This document shows positions 26,458-34,251 of a DNA stretch of 64,000 bases, piece by piece. The DNA is from Deltaproteobacteria bacterium (GTDB taxonomy: Bacteria > Myxococcota_A > UBA9160 > SMWR01), in NCBI GenBank assembly GCA_019310965.1, contig JAFDDG010000017.1, positions 1 to 64,000 of the forward strand. The letters are read 5' to 3'. Position numbers and translations under genes: made by a program. The notes under the pieces were generated by a model. The model ran no database searches. It was given only the letters and a program-made list of their open reading frames with translations, and had not been told where the DNA came from. How positions within the stretch are numbered: position 1 is the first letter of the stretch; each line of letters starts with the position of its first letter.

Positions 26458-27261
26458 TCAACGGCCGCCCTGGTCGAGCTCCTTCTGCGAGAACAGCTTG
26501 CGGGGCACCTCGAGCCCGATCTCGAGCTCCTCCACCCGGAGCGTGGTATCCGTCTCGTCGCGACGATCGTGCATCACAATCTCCCGTGCCACCCAGACAT
26601 CAGCCTCTCGCGAGACGCGTTCGTACGGCGCCGTCATGATCTTGCGCGGTTGGTCGCCGCGCTCGTAGAACTCCGTCCGCAGCGCGACACAAGTCTGCTT
26701 GTCGATCCAGGTCTTGATGCGCTCGTAGCTCGACTCCTCTTCCGCGGCTGGAGTCGCCGAAGTCACGTACATCTCACGTCCGCCGATCTCGTCGTCCTCG
26801 AGACGTTCACTGACCCCATCCAGCTTCATACCCTGGATGCGCTCGAACTCCTCGTAACTGAAGTCGGTTCCGAACATCGACCCGGAGCTCATGTGCTTGC
26901 TGATCCGCTTGACGCGACGCAGCTCCGGGAGATACATGAACAGATCGTTGCGCTTCTTCTTCTCGATCATGAGCAGGCCCGCACCGCGCAGATCCGCCGG
27001 CTTCTCGAAGCGCATCATCACCTTCGATAGACCGTCGTCGAACTTCTTCCAGTACAGGGTCGCACGCGACGTGGTGACGGCGCCGATGCGGTCCTTGGCG
27101 CTCAGCGTCACCGTCTGCACAGCGGTCGAGTCGGGAAAATTGCTTTCGTAGCAGGCGTCGATCTCTTCAGCCGTGGTCAACTCAGCGGCCACCGACAGAG
27201 AAGCCTGCGCGAAACCAGTCATCAGAACGATCGTGAGGCGCCCTAACGTTTGGTTGAACAT
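26458..27261 (-). CDS. LolA-like outer-membrane lipoprotein-sorting protein (partner of RND exporter)
   Basis: Periplasmic lipid carrier of 267 aa with the LolA_like (PF17131-type) pattern. ATG 27261 follows a perfect AGGAGG and starts a signal peptide (MFNQTLGRLTIVLMTGFAQA, cleavage near VAA-ELT); the in-frame extension upstream is rejected. Diagnostic segments are FEKPADLRGAGLLMIEKKK, DLFMYLPELRRVKRIS and SSGSMFGTDFSYEEFE. In other bacteria these proteins are encoded next to MMPL-type RND pumps and are thought to ferry exported lipids across the periplasm. The stop lies four bases before the RND start codon, implying translational coupling. Confidence 0.9.
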   Translation of the reverse strand: MFNQTLGRLTIVLMTGFAQASLSVAAELTTAEEIDACYESNFPDSTAVQTVTLSAKDRIGAVTTSRATLYWKKFDDGLSKVMMRFEKPADLRGAGLLMIEKKKRNDLFMYLPELRRVKRISKHMSSGSMFGTDFSYEEFERIQGMKLDGVSERLEDDEIGGREMYVTSATPAAEEESSYERIKTWIDKQTCVALRTEFYERGDQPRKIMTAPYERVSREADVWVAREIVMHDRRDETDTTLRVEELEIGLEVPRKLFSQKELDQGGR

Positions 27262-27319
27262 CGATCCCCTCCTGCGGACAGCAGCCAGTGTAACCCGCGG
27301 AGCGACTCGAAAAGCAACT

Positions 27320-28936
27320 TCAGTCGCGGCGGAGGTACACCTCCAAATCCTCGATGCTGAAGGCCTTTTCGTAACCGTCCGCGAGCCAGGCCGACAGCTC
27401 TCCAAAGCTCCCGAGCTCCGTCGCGCTGTCTCGCAGACTTCCCGTGACGCCGGCACGCACGTCGTTTCTCAGCAGCACGACCGCCGCCGGAGGCTGCCCT
27501 TCGAGATCCTGCATCAGCTCGGCCCGCGCCCTTTCGCGGTGGCTCCACTCGAGCCGCTGGGGCACGTTGTAGATCCAGCGGCTGGCCGGTCGGCGCCCCG
27601 CCATCTCGTAGAGCATGGGCTCGAAGCCCCAGACATAGATTGGCGCATCCGGGTCGGTGCGCGTCGCCAACCAGTCCGCCACACGCCGATTCGCGCCGTA
27701 GTGCACATCGCCGGCGGTGTGCAGGAGGTTCACAGCGCGAGGATCGACGGCGCCTGCCAACATCCGGCCACGCAGTCCGACACGCTGCCAGAAGCCCGCC
27801 GCGCCGTAGCTTGGGATCTCTGGCGCGGGCCACGCCAGCAGCGCCAATGCGAGCAACCCTGCGGCGACGCCGAGTGGCGCCGGGCGCGCGCGCAGCCAGA
27901 CCTTCCACAGCCCCCAGCCCGCAGGCAGGGCCAGCAGCGTGAGACTCGCGGCAAAGTGGTAGGGGTAGAAGCGCCCCTGATAGGCGACCCCCAGTAGCTG
28001 CAGCACCAACACACCGCCGAGGTGACCGAGCGAGCGGCGCTCCCGCGTGCTCAGAGGAGGCAATAGGGCCAGCGCCAGCAGGCCGGCCGGCAGCAGCGCC
28101 GTGTAGCCAAACGCAGCGTCGAAGAACGCCCGCACCGCAAAAGTGGGCAGCCGCGCCAGCTCGAAGCGCAGCGCGTGATAGGCGGGCAGGAAGACCGCGA
28201 AGGTCTCGAGCGTCGCCGGACCGGCCCCGGCCGCCATGAGCCACGCGGCGCAGGCCAGAAGCCCCAGCACCGCACCGGCGCTGCACGCAAGCAAGGGCGC
28301 CCACGGCGAAGCTCCCCGGCGGCGAGCGGCGGAGCAAATGACCCAGGCGCTCACCGCCAAACCGACACCCAGGTGCGGCTTGAAGAGGCCCGCCGCCGCG
28401 TAGAGCAGCCCGGCCGCAAGACACGCCCGCAGCCGGACGGCCGCAGACGCCGCATCTTCCGCCCGCACCGCGCACACCAGGGCCCAGACGACCGCGGCGC
28501 CTGCGAAGCTCTCGGGCTGTGCCGTGTCCCAGTACTCGAGCTGAAGTTGTGCGTAGAATGCGACGAACGCGGCCAACACGCCCGGCCTCGGATCGCCCAG
28601 CCAGTGGCGGGAGAGCGACATGAACGCGGGCAGCTGCGAAGCGTAGACAGCCATCTCGAGCAGCCGCACTGCGCCCATGCCCGGGCCGAACACGCCGCGC
28701 GCCGCGGCATAGACGACGAAGATGCCGGGGGGTTTGAAATCCCAGGCGTCGAGATAGGGCGCTCCACCGCGTGCCATCGCCGCTGCGACGGTGGCGTAGA
28801 TTCCCTGATCGCGACCGTACTCGTAGCCGAACAACAACACGCAGCCGGCACAGGCGGCGACACCCAGCAACACGAAGAGCAACCGGTCGGCGCCGCTGCT
28901 CATGCGCTCGTGCTGTGCAGGCAACCCCGGGGCCAT
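27320..28936 (-). CDS. GT39/ArnT-like membrane glycosyltransferase
   Basis: Polytopic inner-membrane protein of 538 aa with about 11-12 hydrophobic segments. The first periplasmic loop has YEYGRDQGIYATVAAAMARG and YLDAWDFKPPG, matching the catalytic Asp loops of dolichyl/undecaprenyl-phosphate-sugar glycosyltransferases (GT39, GT83). The C-terminal 150 residues form a soluble periplasmic domain (DAPIYVWGFEPMLYEMAGRR). It probably moves a sugar from a polyprenyl carrier onto a lipid or protein. ATG 28936 has GGGAG nearby; ATG 28903 (MSSGADRLL) is the alternative. It begins 11 bases after the GDPD gene and precedes the LolA-like gene by 58 bases. Confidence 0.85.
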   Translation of the reverse strand: MAPGLPAQHERMSSGADRLLFVLLGVAACAGCVLLFGYEYGRDQGIYATVAAAMARGGAPYLDAWDFKPPGIFVVYAAARGVFGPGMGAVRLLEMAVYASQLPAFMSLSRHWLGDPRPGVLAAFVAFYAQLQLEYWDTAQPESFAGAAVVWALVCAVRAEDAASAAVRLRACLAAGLLYAAAGLFKPHLGVGLAVSAWVICSAARRRGASPWAPLLACSAGAVLGLLACAAWLMAAGAGPATLETFAVFLPAYHALRFELARLPTFAVRAFFDAAFGYTALLPAGLLALALLPPLSTRERRSLGHLGGVLVLQLLGVAYQGRFYPYHFAASLTLLALPAGWGLWKVWLRARPAPLGVAAGLLALALLAWPAPEIPSYGAAGFWQRVGLRGRMLAGAVDPRAVNLLHTAGDVHYGANRRVADWLATRTDPDAPIYVWGFEPMLYEMAGRRPASRWIYNVPQRLEWSHRERARAELMQDLEGQPPAAVVLLRNDVRAGVTGSLRDSATELGSFGELSAWLADGYEKAFSIEDLEVYLRRD

Positions 28937-28947
28937 GGCACTCCCAC

Positions 28948-29721
28948 TCAGAGCGTAGCCGCTCCCGGCCGCGGCAGCGGCGTCACGCCGAAGCGCTCGG
29001 CGACCCTCAGTCCCGCAACCACGTCGTCGACGAGGGGAAAATCCACACCGGCGGCCAAGAGCGCCGCCACGTCCGAGTCCGGCGCGCAGAAGAAGTTGAC
29101 ACCCAGCCCCGCGGCACGAGCCGCATCCATCTCCGCCCGACTCGGTTCACCTCGCAGGTGATGGAATTGCACGAAGCGGGCGCCACTGGCCGCCGCATGC
29201 GCCACGTACTCCAGGCGGCTGTGCTGCCGCGTGAGATCGCAGACCAACACGTCGGGGTGCGCGGCCCGAGCATCCCTGGCGGCGCCGCTGTCGCAGGCCA
29301 GAAACGCATGCTCCAGCCGGCCCGCGCGGACGAGCTGCAGCGCCACCTCTCCTGCAATCGGCTCGCCGTGCTTGATCTGCAGGTTCAGCCAGCGATCACG
29401 CGGAACCGCCTCGAGAAGCTCCTGGAGAGTCGGCACCTGCTCGCCGGCGAAGGACATAGCGAAGTGTGCGCCGGCATCGAGCCGGCGAAGCTGCTGGAGG
29501 GTGAGCTCTGCAACGGCACCGCTCGAGCCGGTGGTGCGCGCCACATCGATGTCGTGCATCACGACGATGGCGCCGTCGGCCGTGCGGCGCAGATCCACTT
29601 CGATCTGATGCGCGCCCAGACGCAGCGCTTCGCGCACCGCGACCAGAGTATTCTCCGGCGCATGGGCGGCGCCGGCCCGATGCGCTGCCACGCCGCGCTG
29701 AGGCAGGACGCAGGCGCTCAC
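28948..29721 (-). CDS. Glycerophosphodiester phosphodiesterase family protein
   Basis: TIM-barrel phosphodiesterase of 257 aa that would cleave glycerophosphodiesters to glycerol-3-phosphate and an alcohol. Catalytic landmarks are AHRAGAAHAPENTLVA (HRG as HRA, metal Glu in PEN), EVDLRRTADGAIVVMHD (Glu, Asp and His), and NLQIKHG. No signal peptide is obvious, so it is probably cytosolic. It heads the minus-strand run with the GT39-like, LolA-like and RND genes, which suggests use in envelope lipid turnover. Start ATG or near-cognate at 29721 is not supported by a strong ribosome binding site. Confidence 0.88.
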   Translation of the reverse strand: MSACVLPQRGVAAHRAGAAHAPENTLVAVREALRLGAHQIEVDLRRTADGAIVVMHDIDVARTTGSSGAVAELTLQQLRRLDAGAHFAMSFAGEQVPTLQELLEAVPRDRWLNLQIKHGEPIAGEVALQLVRAGRLEHAFLACDSGAARDARAAHPDVLVCDLTRQHSRLEYVAHAAASGARFVQFHHLRGEPSRAEMDAARAAGLGVNFFCAPDSDVAALLAAGVDFPLVDDVVAGLRVAERFGVTPLPRPGAATL

Positions 29722-29895
29722 CGGCCCATCCGAGAGAAGTGCGGCCAGACCGGCGCGTGGAGCAGCAGCAACGGCCGGGCTGCGCCGGGGCGCGAGTTTC
29801 CGGCATCAGAGCTCATCGTCGCAGCATAGCGGCGGGCCCGGAATGCCGAGCCGAGGTATGCTCGCGATACATCGAGCCTGAAGGGAGTCCGGACA

Positions 29896-30264
29896 ATGAG
29901 GCTGTGGATCCTTGCTGGGACACTCGCCGTCGCCCTCTGCGGTGCGGCGACTGCGGACGACATTGGGGCGGGCGAGGTGCCCATCCCGGCGCCGGAAGCC
30001 GCCGAGCCGGAGCTCGCAGTGACGCCGCCGGCCACAGCCGCACCGATACAGCCCTATACACCCCACGACGGTCGCTCCGCCATCGACGCGTGGGACGAAA
30101 TGCGCGACTACCGCTACGGCACCGACATGATCTTTCCGCTCACTCGCGGCATGGAAGAGGCGGGCATCAGCGGCTGGGCGCGCTGGCCCATGACCGCCCT
30201 GACCGTGCCCCTCGACCTGGTGATGTTGCCGACCGGCCTCATCGCGGGCCTGTACGGCAGCTGA
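29896..30264 (+). CDS. Small exported protein of unknown function
   Basis: Not recognised; 122 aa. It has a signal peptide (MRLWILAGTLAVALCGAATA, cleavage before DDI), then a Pro/Ala/Glu-rich linker (residues 25-55) and a conserved-looking C-terminal domain (DGRSAIDAWDEMRDYRYGTDMIFPLTRGM) ending in a hydrophobic helix (WPMTALTVPLDLVMLPTGLIAGLYG). That end could be a membrane or outer-membrane association segment. AGGGAG precedes ATG 29896. Its neighbours are divergent (GDPD) and a decayed gene remnant, so context says little. Confidence 0.72.
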   Translation: MRLWILAGTLAVALCGAATADDIGAGEVPIPAPEAAEPELAVTPPATAAPIQPYTPHDGRSAIDAWDEMRDYRYGTDMIFPLTRGMEEAGISGWARWPMTALTVPLDLVMLPTGLIAGLYGS

Positions 30265-30283
30265 CCTCGGCAGGACGCCGCGC

Positions 30284-30440
30284 TCAGGCCTCGGCCGTCG
30301 TCGCGTCCGCTGCCCAGCGGTAGTCCGCCTACCGCTCGGGCTACACGATCCAACCCATTTCATTTTCTGATCGCCCGGCAGAAGCACCCGCATCAGATCC
30401 TCCGACACGGGCAGGCGCCCCGCATCGGGTCGAACCCACC
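30284..30440 (-). pseudogene. Decayed, internally deleted 3' remnant of an acyl-CoA synthetase gene
   Basis: Read on the minus strand, this piece aligns with two separate parts of the intact acyl-CoA synthetase gene at 31124-32770. The part around 30346-30440 matches the segment encoding FQPAPGACVVSEDM and PPGDQEMGW. The part 30284-30345 matches the very 3' end (SPSGKADYRWA and the TGA stop). Nucleotide identity is high by eye, but the stretch between them, about 400 bases in the intact gene, is missing, and single-base shifts break the frame, one of them at the catalytic-lysine codon. Upstream of 30440 similarity fades. It is a relic of a second, neighbouring synthetase gene. Confidence 0.75.
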
Positions 30441-30545
30441 CGTCCGCATCTTTCCCGCCACATCCCGGACCTTCACCGCCATGGCCTCAGTGAAGACGAT
30501 GAGCGGTCGGCTACGCTCGGGGGGTTGGCGAGGAGGTCGAACACT

Positions 30546-30992
30546 GTGATGGGGTCGAGTGGAGCGCTTCGCGGGTCTGTCTTCGTCGTCTCGTTGGCGT
30601 TCGTCTGCCTGGGAGCCGGAGCGGCGTTGGCGGAGGAGTGGGACGTGAAGCGGGCGCTCGAGCTCGCGGTGGAGCTCGAGGACACCCTGGCCCAGGCGCT
30701 CGAGGCAGCGGAAGCGGCTCCGCAGCAGGAGACGGCAATGCAGGAACGCACGCGCGACGCTGCCGTGGTTCAGATGAGGTACACCCATCGGACGAGCCGC
30801 GAGCTCGTGACGAAGCTCCGCATCGGTGGCGAGCGTGATGCCACAGAGCCGTTCCTCATCCAGGTAGAAAGCGCCTACAGGAACGCCATCGAGACGGCGC
30901 GCAACGCCGTGCCGCAGGCGGCCGTCGCGCCGCTGCTGGAGAAGGCAGAGTCCCTGATCCTGTCGCTGCAGAAGCTCTACGCGCTGGAGTGA
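30546..30992 (+). CDS. Small exported helical protein of unknown function
   Basis: Not recognised; 148 aa. AGGAGG at 30531-30536 favours GTG 30546 or the directly following ATG 30549. A signal peptide (GALRGSVFVVSLAFVCLGAGAALA) precedes an almost entirely alpha-helical, charged domain: VKRALELAVELEDTLAQALE and VESAYRNAIETARNAVPQA. This resembles small periplasmic helical bundles such as cytochrome-b562-like folds, but no heme or metal ligands are evident. It separates the acyl-CoA synthetase relic from the intact synthetase gene. Confidence 0.72.
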   Translation: MMGSSGALRGSVFVVSLAFVCLGAGAALAEEWDVKRALELAVELEDTLAQALEAAEAAPQQETAMQERTRDAAVVQMRYTHRTSRELVTKLRIGGERDATEPFLIQVESAYRNAIETARNAVPQAAVAPLLEKAESLILSLQKLYALE

Positions 30993-31123
30993 GACCGCCG
31001 CGCAGACAGGGCCCCCGGACAGTCGATTCGAGCGCGCTGCGCCACGTCAGCTGCAGCGCCTTCTGAGAGCCTGCTCTGGCTCGCGTGACCACTTGAATCT
31101 TCCAGCATGGTGGCCTCACACCG

Positions 31124-32770
31124 TCAGGTTCGAGCCCCCGCCGTCGCCTGCTCCTTCGCCCAGCGATAGTCCGCCTTGCCGCTCGGACTGCGCTGGATGC
31201 GGTCGCGGAAGATGACGGCCTTGGGCAGCTTGTAGCGGGCCACGTGCTTGCCGGCCTCCGCGATCAGGTCGCCCTCGGTGGCAGTCGCTCCCTCGCGCAG
31301 CTGCACCACCGCCACCACCTCGTGACCCCAGCGCTCGCTGGGACGCCCGGCCACCACCGCATCGTAGACGTCCGGGTGCTGCTTCACGGCCGTCTCGACC
31401 TCTTCGGCGAAGATCTTCTCGCCGCCCGAGCTGATGGTGACCGAGTCGCGCCCGAGCACTTCGATCACACCGTCGTCCTTGTAGTGGGCACGATCGCCCG
31501 GCACGGAGTAGCGCACGCCATCGATCACCGGAAAGGTCTTGGCCGTCTTCTCGGCGTCGCCCAGGTAGCCGAGCGGCACGCGTCCTTGTTGCGCGAGCCA
31601 ACCCATCTCCTGATCCCCCGGCGGAAGCACGCGCGTCATATCCTCCGACACGACGCAGGCGCCCGGCGCCGGTTGGAACCTGCCGGAGGAGACACCGGTG
31701 TCCTTGTTGCTCGGATTGCTGGCCTGCACACCGGTTTCCGACGAACCGAGACCGTCCATCACGGTGATGTGGGGCAAGAGCTCGATCATCGCCGCCTTGC
31801 TCTTCTCCGACAGCGGCGCTCCGCCCGACGCGATGACGAAGAGCGACGAGAGATCGCGCCCGCCCTTGCGCAGCTCGTCGAGCAGCGGCTGAGCGAAGGC
31901 ATCGCCGACGATGGTGAGCGACAGCGCCTTCTCGCGTTCGATGAGATCGAGAGCCTGCGCAGCGTCGAAGCGCTTCACCTCGTTGGTGAACAAGAGCGTG
32001 CTTCCCATGCCCAGGTTGATGAACGCCCCCCACTGGGCGGCCCCGTGCATCAGCGGAGGTCCGACCAGCGCCTTGATCGCGAGGCCTCCCGCGGCATTCT
32101 CCGCCACGTCTTCGAGCGAGGCAGCCAGGTGGCCGTCGGCCCTGCGACCGCCCATGGCCGCCATGTAGATGTCGGCCGAACGCCAGAGCACGCCCTTCGG
32201 CATGCCCGTCGTGCCGCCGGTGTAGAGGATGTAGAGATCGTCCGGCGAATGGGCGACGTCCGGCAGCTCAGCCGCTTCGGCGGCCAGGGCATCCTCGTAG
32301 GCGAGCGCCCCCGGCAGCAAGGGGTTGTCCGAGTCGTCGTCCACCTGGATCAAGAGCTCGAGTTCCGGCAGACGCTCGCGCAGGGCTGCCACGCGCGGCG
32401 CGAATTCGGCGTGGTAGACGAGCACCTTCGCCCGGGAGTTCTGGAAGAGATAGAGGAGCTCCTCATCCACGTAGCGGTAGTTCACGTTGAGCGGTGCCAG
32501 CCGCCCCATGAACGCCCCGAGCATGCTCTCCAGGTACTCGTTGCCGTTGTGCAGGTAGAGGGCCAGATGCGCCTGGCCGGACTCGTGCCCCGCGAGCCCG
32601 CTGCGCTCGCCCACATCACCCAGGCCGTGCCGCAGCAGCACCTGCGCCAGCTGCCGGCTGCGATCCCGCAGCTGGGCATAGCTGAGACGCCGCTCCCGGA
32701 AGACCACGGCCTCGCGGTCGGGGATGGCAGCCGCGATGGCCTCGAACACCTGGGGGAAATGAAACTCCAT
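31124..32770 (-). CDS. Acyl-CoA synthetase (AMP-forming, FadD-like)
   Basis: ATP-dependent fatty-acid or steroid-acid CoA ligase of 548 aa, cytosolic. The AMP-binding motif YTGGTTGMPKGV (about residue 180), the LGSSETG motif, the YKDDGVIEVLGRDS hinge region and the C-terminal catalytic lysine in SPSGKADYRWAK are present, so it should be active. It resembles the actinobacterial FadD3/FadD19-like group in layout; chain specificity is not readable. ATG 32770 follows GGAGG; the slightly longer in-frame start at 32785 is less likely. It lies 55 bases downstream of a CoA-transferase gene, likely one operon. Confidence 0.92.
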   Translation of the reverse strand: MEFHFPQVFEAIAAAIPDREAVVFRERRLSYAQLRDRSRQLAQVLLRHGLGDVGERSGLAGHESGQAHLALYLHNGNEYLESMLGAFMGRLAPLNVNYRYVDEELLYLFQNSRAKVLVYHAEFAPRVAALRERLPELELLIQVDDDSDNPLLPGALAYEDALAAEAAELPDVAHSPDDLYILYTGGTTGMPKGVLWRSADIYMAAMGGRRADGHLAASLEDVAENAAGGLAIKALVGPPLMHGAAQWGAFINLGMGSTLLFTNEVKRFDAAQALDLIEREKALSLTIVGDAFAQPLLDELRKGGRDLSSLFVIASGGAPLSEKSKAAMIELLPHITVMDGLGSSETGVQASNPSNKDTGVSSGRFQPAPGACVVSEDMTRVLPPGDQEMGWLAQQGRVPLGYLGDAEKTAKTFPVIDGVRYSVPGDRAHYKDDGVIEVLGRDSVTISSGGEKIFAEEVETAVKQHPDVYDAVVAGRPSERWGHEVVAVVQLREGATATEGDLIAEAGKHVARYKLPKAVIFRDRIQRSPSGKADYRWAKEQATAGART

Positions 32771-32825
32771 CGCACGCACCTCCAACGGACGCCGGAGAAG
32801 CCGGACGCGGACCGGGGCGGCCGGC

Positions 32826-34061
32826 TCAGCCGAAGACGCCGCCTTCGCGCAGCTTCGCGATCGTCGCTGCGTCCTTGCCCAGAACCTTGCTCAGCACCTC
32901 TTCCGTGTGCTGACCGGCGGTCGGCGCCATGCTCGGCACCGGCAACGGCTGGTGGTTCACGAAGACCGGCAGCGGCAGCTGCTCGCAGCCCACGGCGTCG
33001 ATGGGCAGAAAGCCCATGCGCTCCTGGAACTGCGGATCGTCGGCGAGGCTCGCCCGCGTGTTGAAGGGCGCGATCGGCGTGTTGTGCTCGCTGCTGAAAG
33101 CGAGCCACTCCTTCACGCTGCGCGTGAGGAAGATCTGCTTCAGCTCGGCCTGCAGCTCGAGATTGTTGCGTGCGTGATCGGCGACTCTCGAGCCGGGCCA
33201 CTTCTCGAAGAAGTCCATGCGGCCGATTGCCTCGCAGAAGTTCTTCCAGAACACCTGCTCCGAAGCCATGAAGAGCACGTGGCCGTCCGTGGCCTCGTAG
33301 GCCTGGTAGCGCACGCCGCCCCACATGCCGGCGAGGCCGGCCGGCCGCCGTTCGTAGTTGTCGGATGGGTTGCCCGTAACCTCGTCCTCGGGCCGCAGAT
33401 ACGCCCGCTCGGATTCGATCCGATACCAATCCATGTACGCCGCGGCATCCGCCTGGGCAAACTCCATTTCACAGCCCTCACCGCTCTCGCGCGCCTTGAT
33501 GACACCCGACAGGATGGCGATCGCCGCCAACATCGGCCCCACATTGATGCCGACGTTCGGCATGTCCGGTGGAATCCGCGTGAAGCCCTCGTCGTCCTTG
33601 ATAGGCTGGACGATGCCCGACCAGGTGTCGAAGGCAATGCCGTGGCTCGGCATGTCCTTGTACGGGCCCGTCGCGCCGTAGCCGGAGAGCGTGGCGAATA
33701 CGATCTTCGGGTTGACCTTCTTCAACACTTCGAAGCCGAGCCCGAGCTTCGCGAGCGATCCGGGTCGCATGGCCTCGACCACCACGTCGGCCGTCGCCAC
33801 CAGCTCCTTGTAGAGCGCGAGGCCATCTTCGCTCTTCAAGTTCAGCGTGATGCTCTTCTTGCCGCGGTGCGTGTGCAGGTGGAGCAAGGACACGCCATTC
33901 ACGATCGGCCACGTCATCTGCCGGATGTAGTCGCCAGCCGGCGGTTCGACTTTGATGACGTCGGCCCCCATATCGGCAAAGAATGTCGCGACGAAGCCGG
34001 GGCCGAGCAGGCTCGACTCGATCACGCGAACGCCGGAGAGCAGAGAAGAATTGTCGGGCAT
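32826..34061 (-). CDS. CaiB/BaiF family III CoA-transferase
   Basis: CoA-transferase or acyl-CoA racemase-type enzyme, 411 aa, one unit of the fold. N-terminal GVRVIESSLLGPGFVATFFA and ADVIKVEPPAGDYIRQM form the CoA-binding Rossmann part; ESGEGCEMEFAQADAAAYMD carries the presumed catalytic Asp strand; the C-terminal GQHTEEVLSKVLG is typical. Start ATG 34061 has AAGGA upstream. Encoded just before the acyl-CoA synthetase, it likely hands CoA to, or isomerises, the same acid, as in carnitine, branched-chain or sterol side-chain degradation. Specific substrate unknown. Confidence 0.92.
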   Translation of the reverse strand: MPDNSSLLSGVRVIESSLLGPGFVATFFADMGADVIKVEPPAGDYIRQMTWPIVNGVSLLHLHTHRGKKSITLNLKSEDGLALYKELVATADVVVEAMRPGSLAKLGLGFEVLKKVNPKIVFATLSGYGATGPYKDMPSHGIAFDTWSGIVQPIKDDEGFTRIPPDMPNVGINVGPMLAAIAILSGVIKARESGEGCEMEFAQADAAAYMDWYRIESERAYLRPEDEVTGNPSDNYERRPAGLAGMWGGVRYQAYEATDGHVLFMASEQVFWKNFCEAIGRMDFFEKWPGSRVADHARNNLELQAELKQIFLTRSVKEWLAFSSEHNTPIAPFNTRASLADDPQFQERMGFLPIDAVGCEQLPLPVFVNHQPLPVPSMAPTAGQHTEEVLSKVLGKDAATIAKLREGGVFG

Positions 34062-34251
34062 GACGCTTTCGGTTCCTTTCGAGAGCTTAGAATTCGATCG
34101 CCACGAGGGAGCCCTCTAGCGCGACAGGTCGAGTCGCCGGGGACAGCGAGGCAGGGGTGGTCATGGTGGCGACTCCGATCGGGATCCGCGCCCGCCGGTG
34201 GCGGAAGCGGGAGGGCCATTGTGGAGGAAAACGCCTCCTCGCGCCGCCCCT

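Noticed and set aside
27262-27456. N-terminal extension of the LolA-like protein.
   Set aside because: A perfect ribosome binding site and a signal peptide start at 27261; the extension has low-complexity shadow composition and would bury the signal.
31124-31145. GGTTCGAGCCCC resembling a tRNA T-loop.
   Set aside because: It is the 3' end of the acyl-CoA synthetase gene on the other strand, and no acceptor, D or anticodon stems can be folded around it.
34205-34235. Short hairpin (GGAGG...CCTCC) downstream of the cyclase gene as a terminator.
   Set aside because: The stem is five bases with no T-tract, which is expected by chance in such GC-rich sequence.
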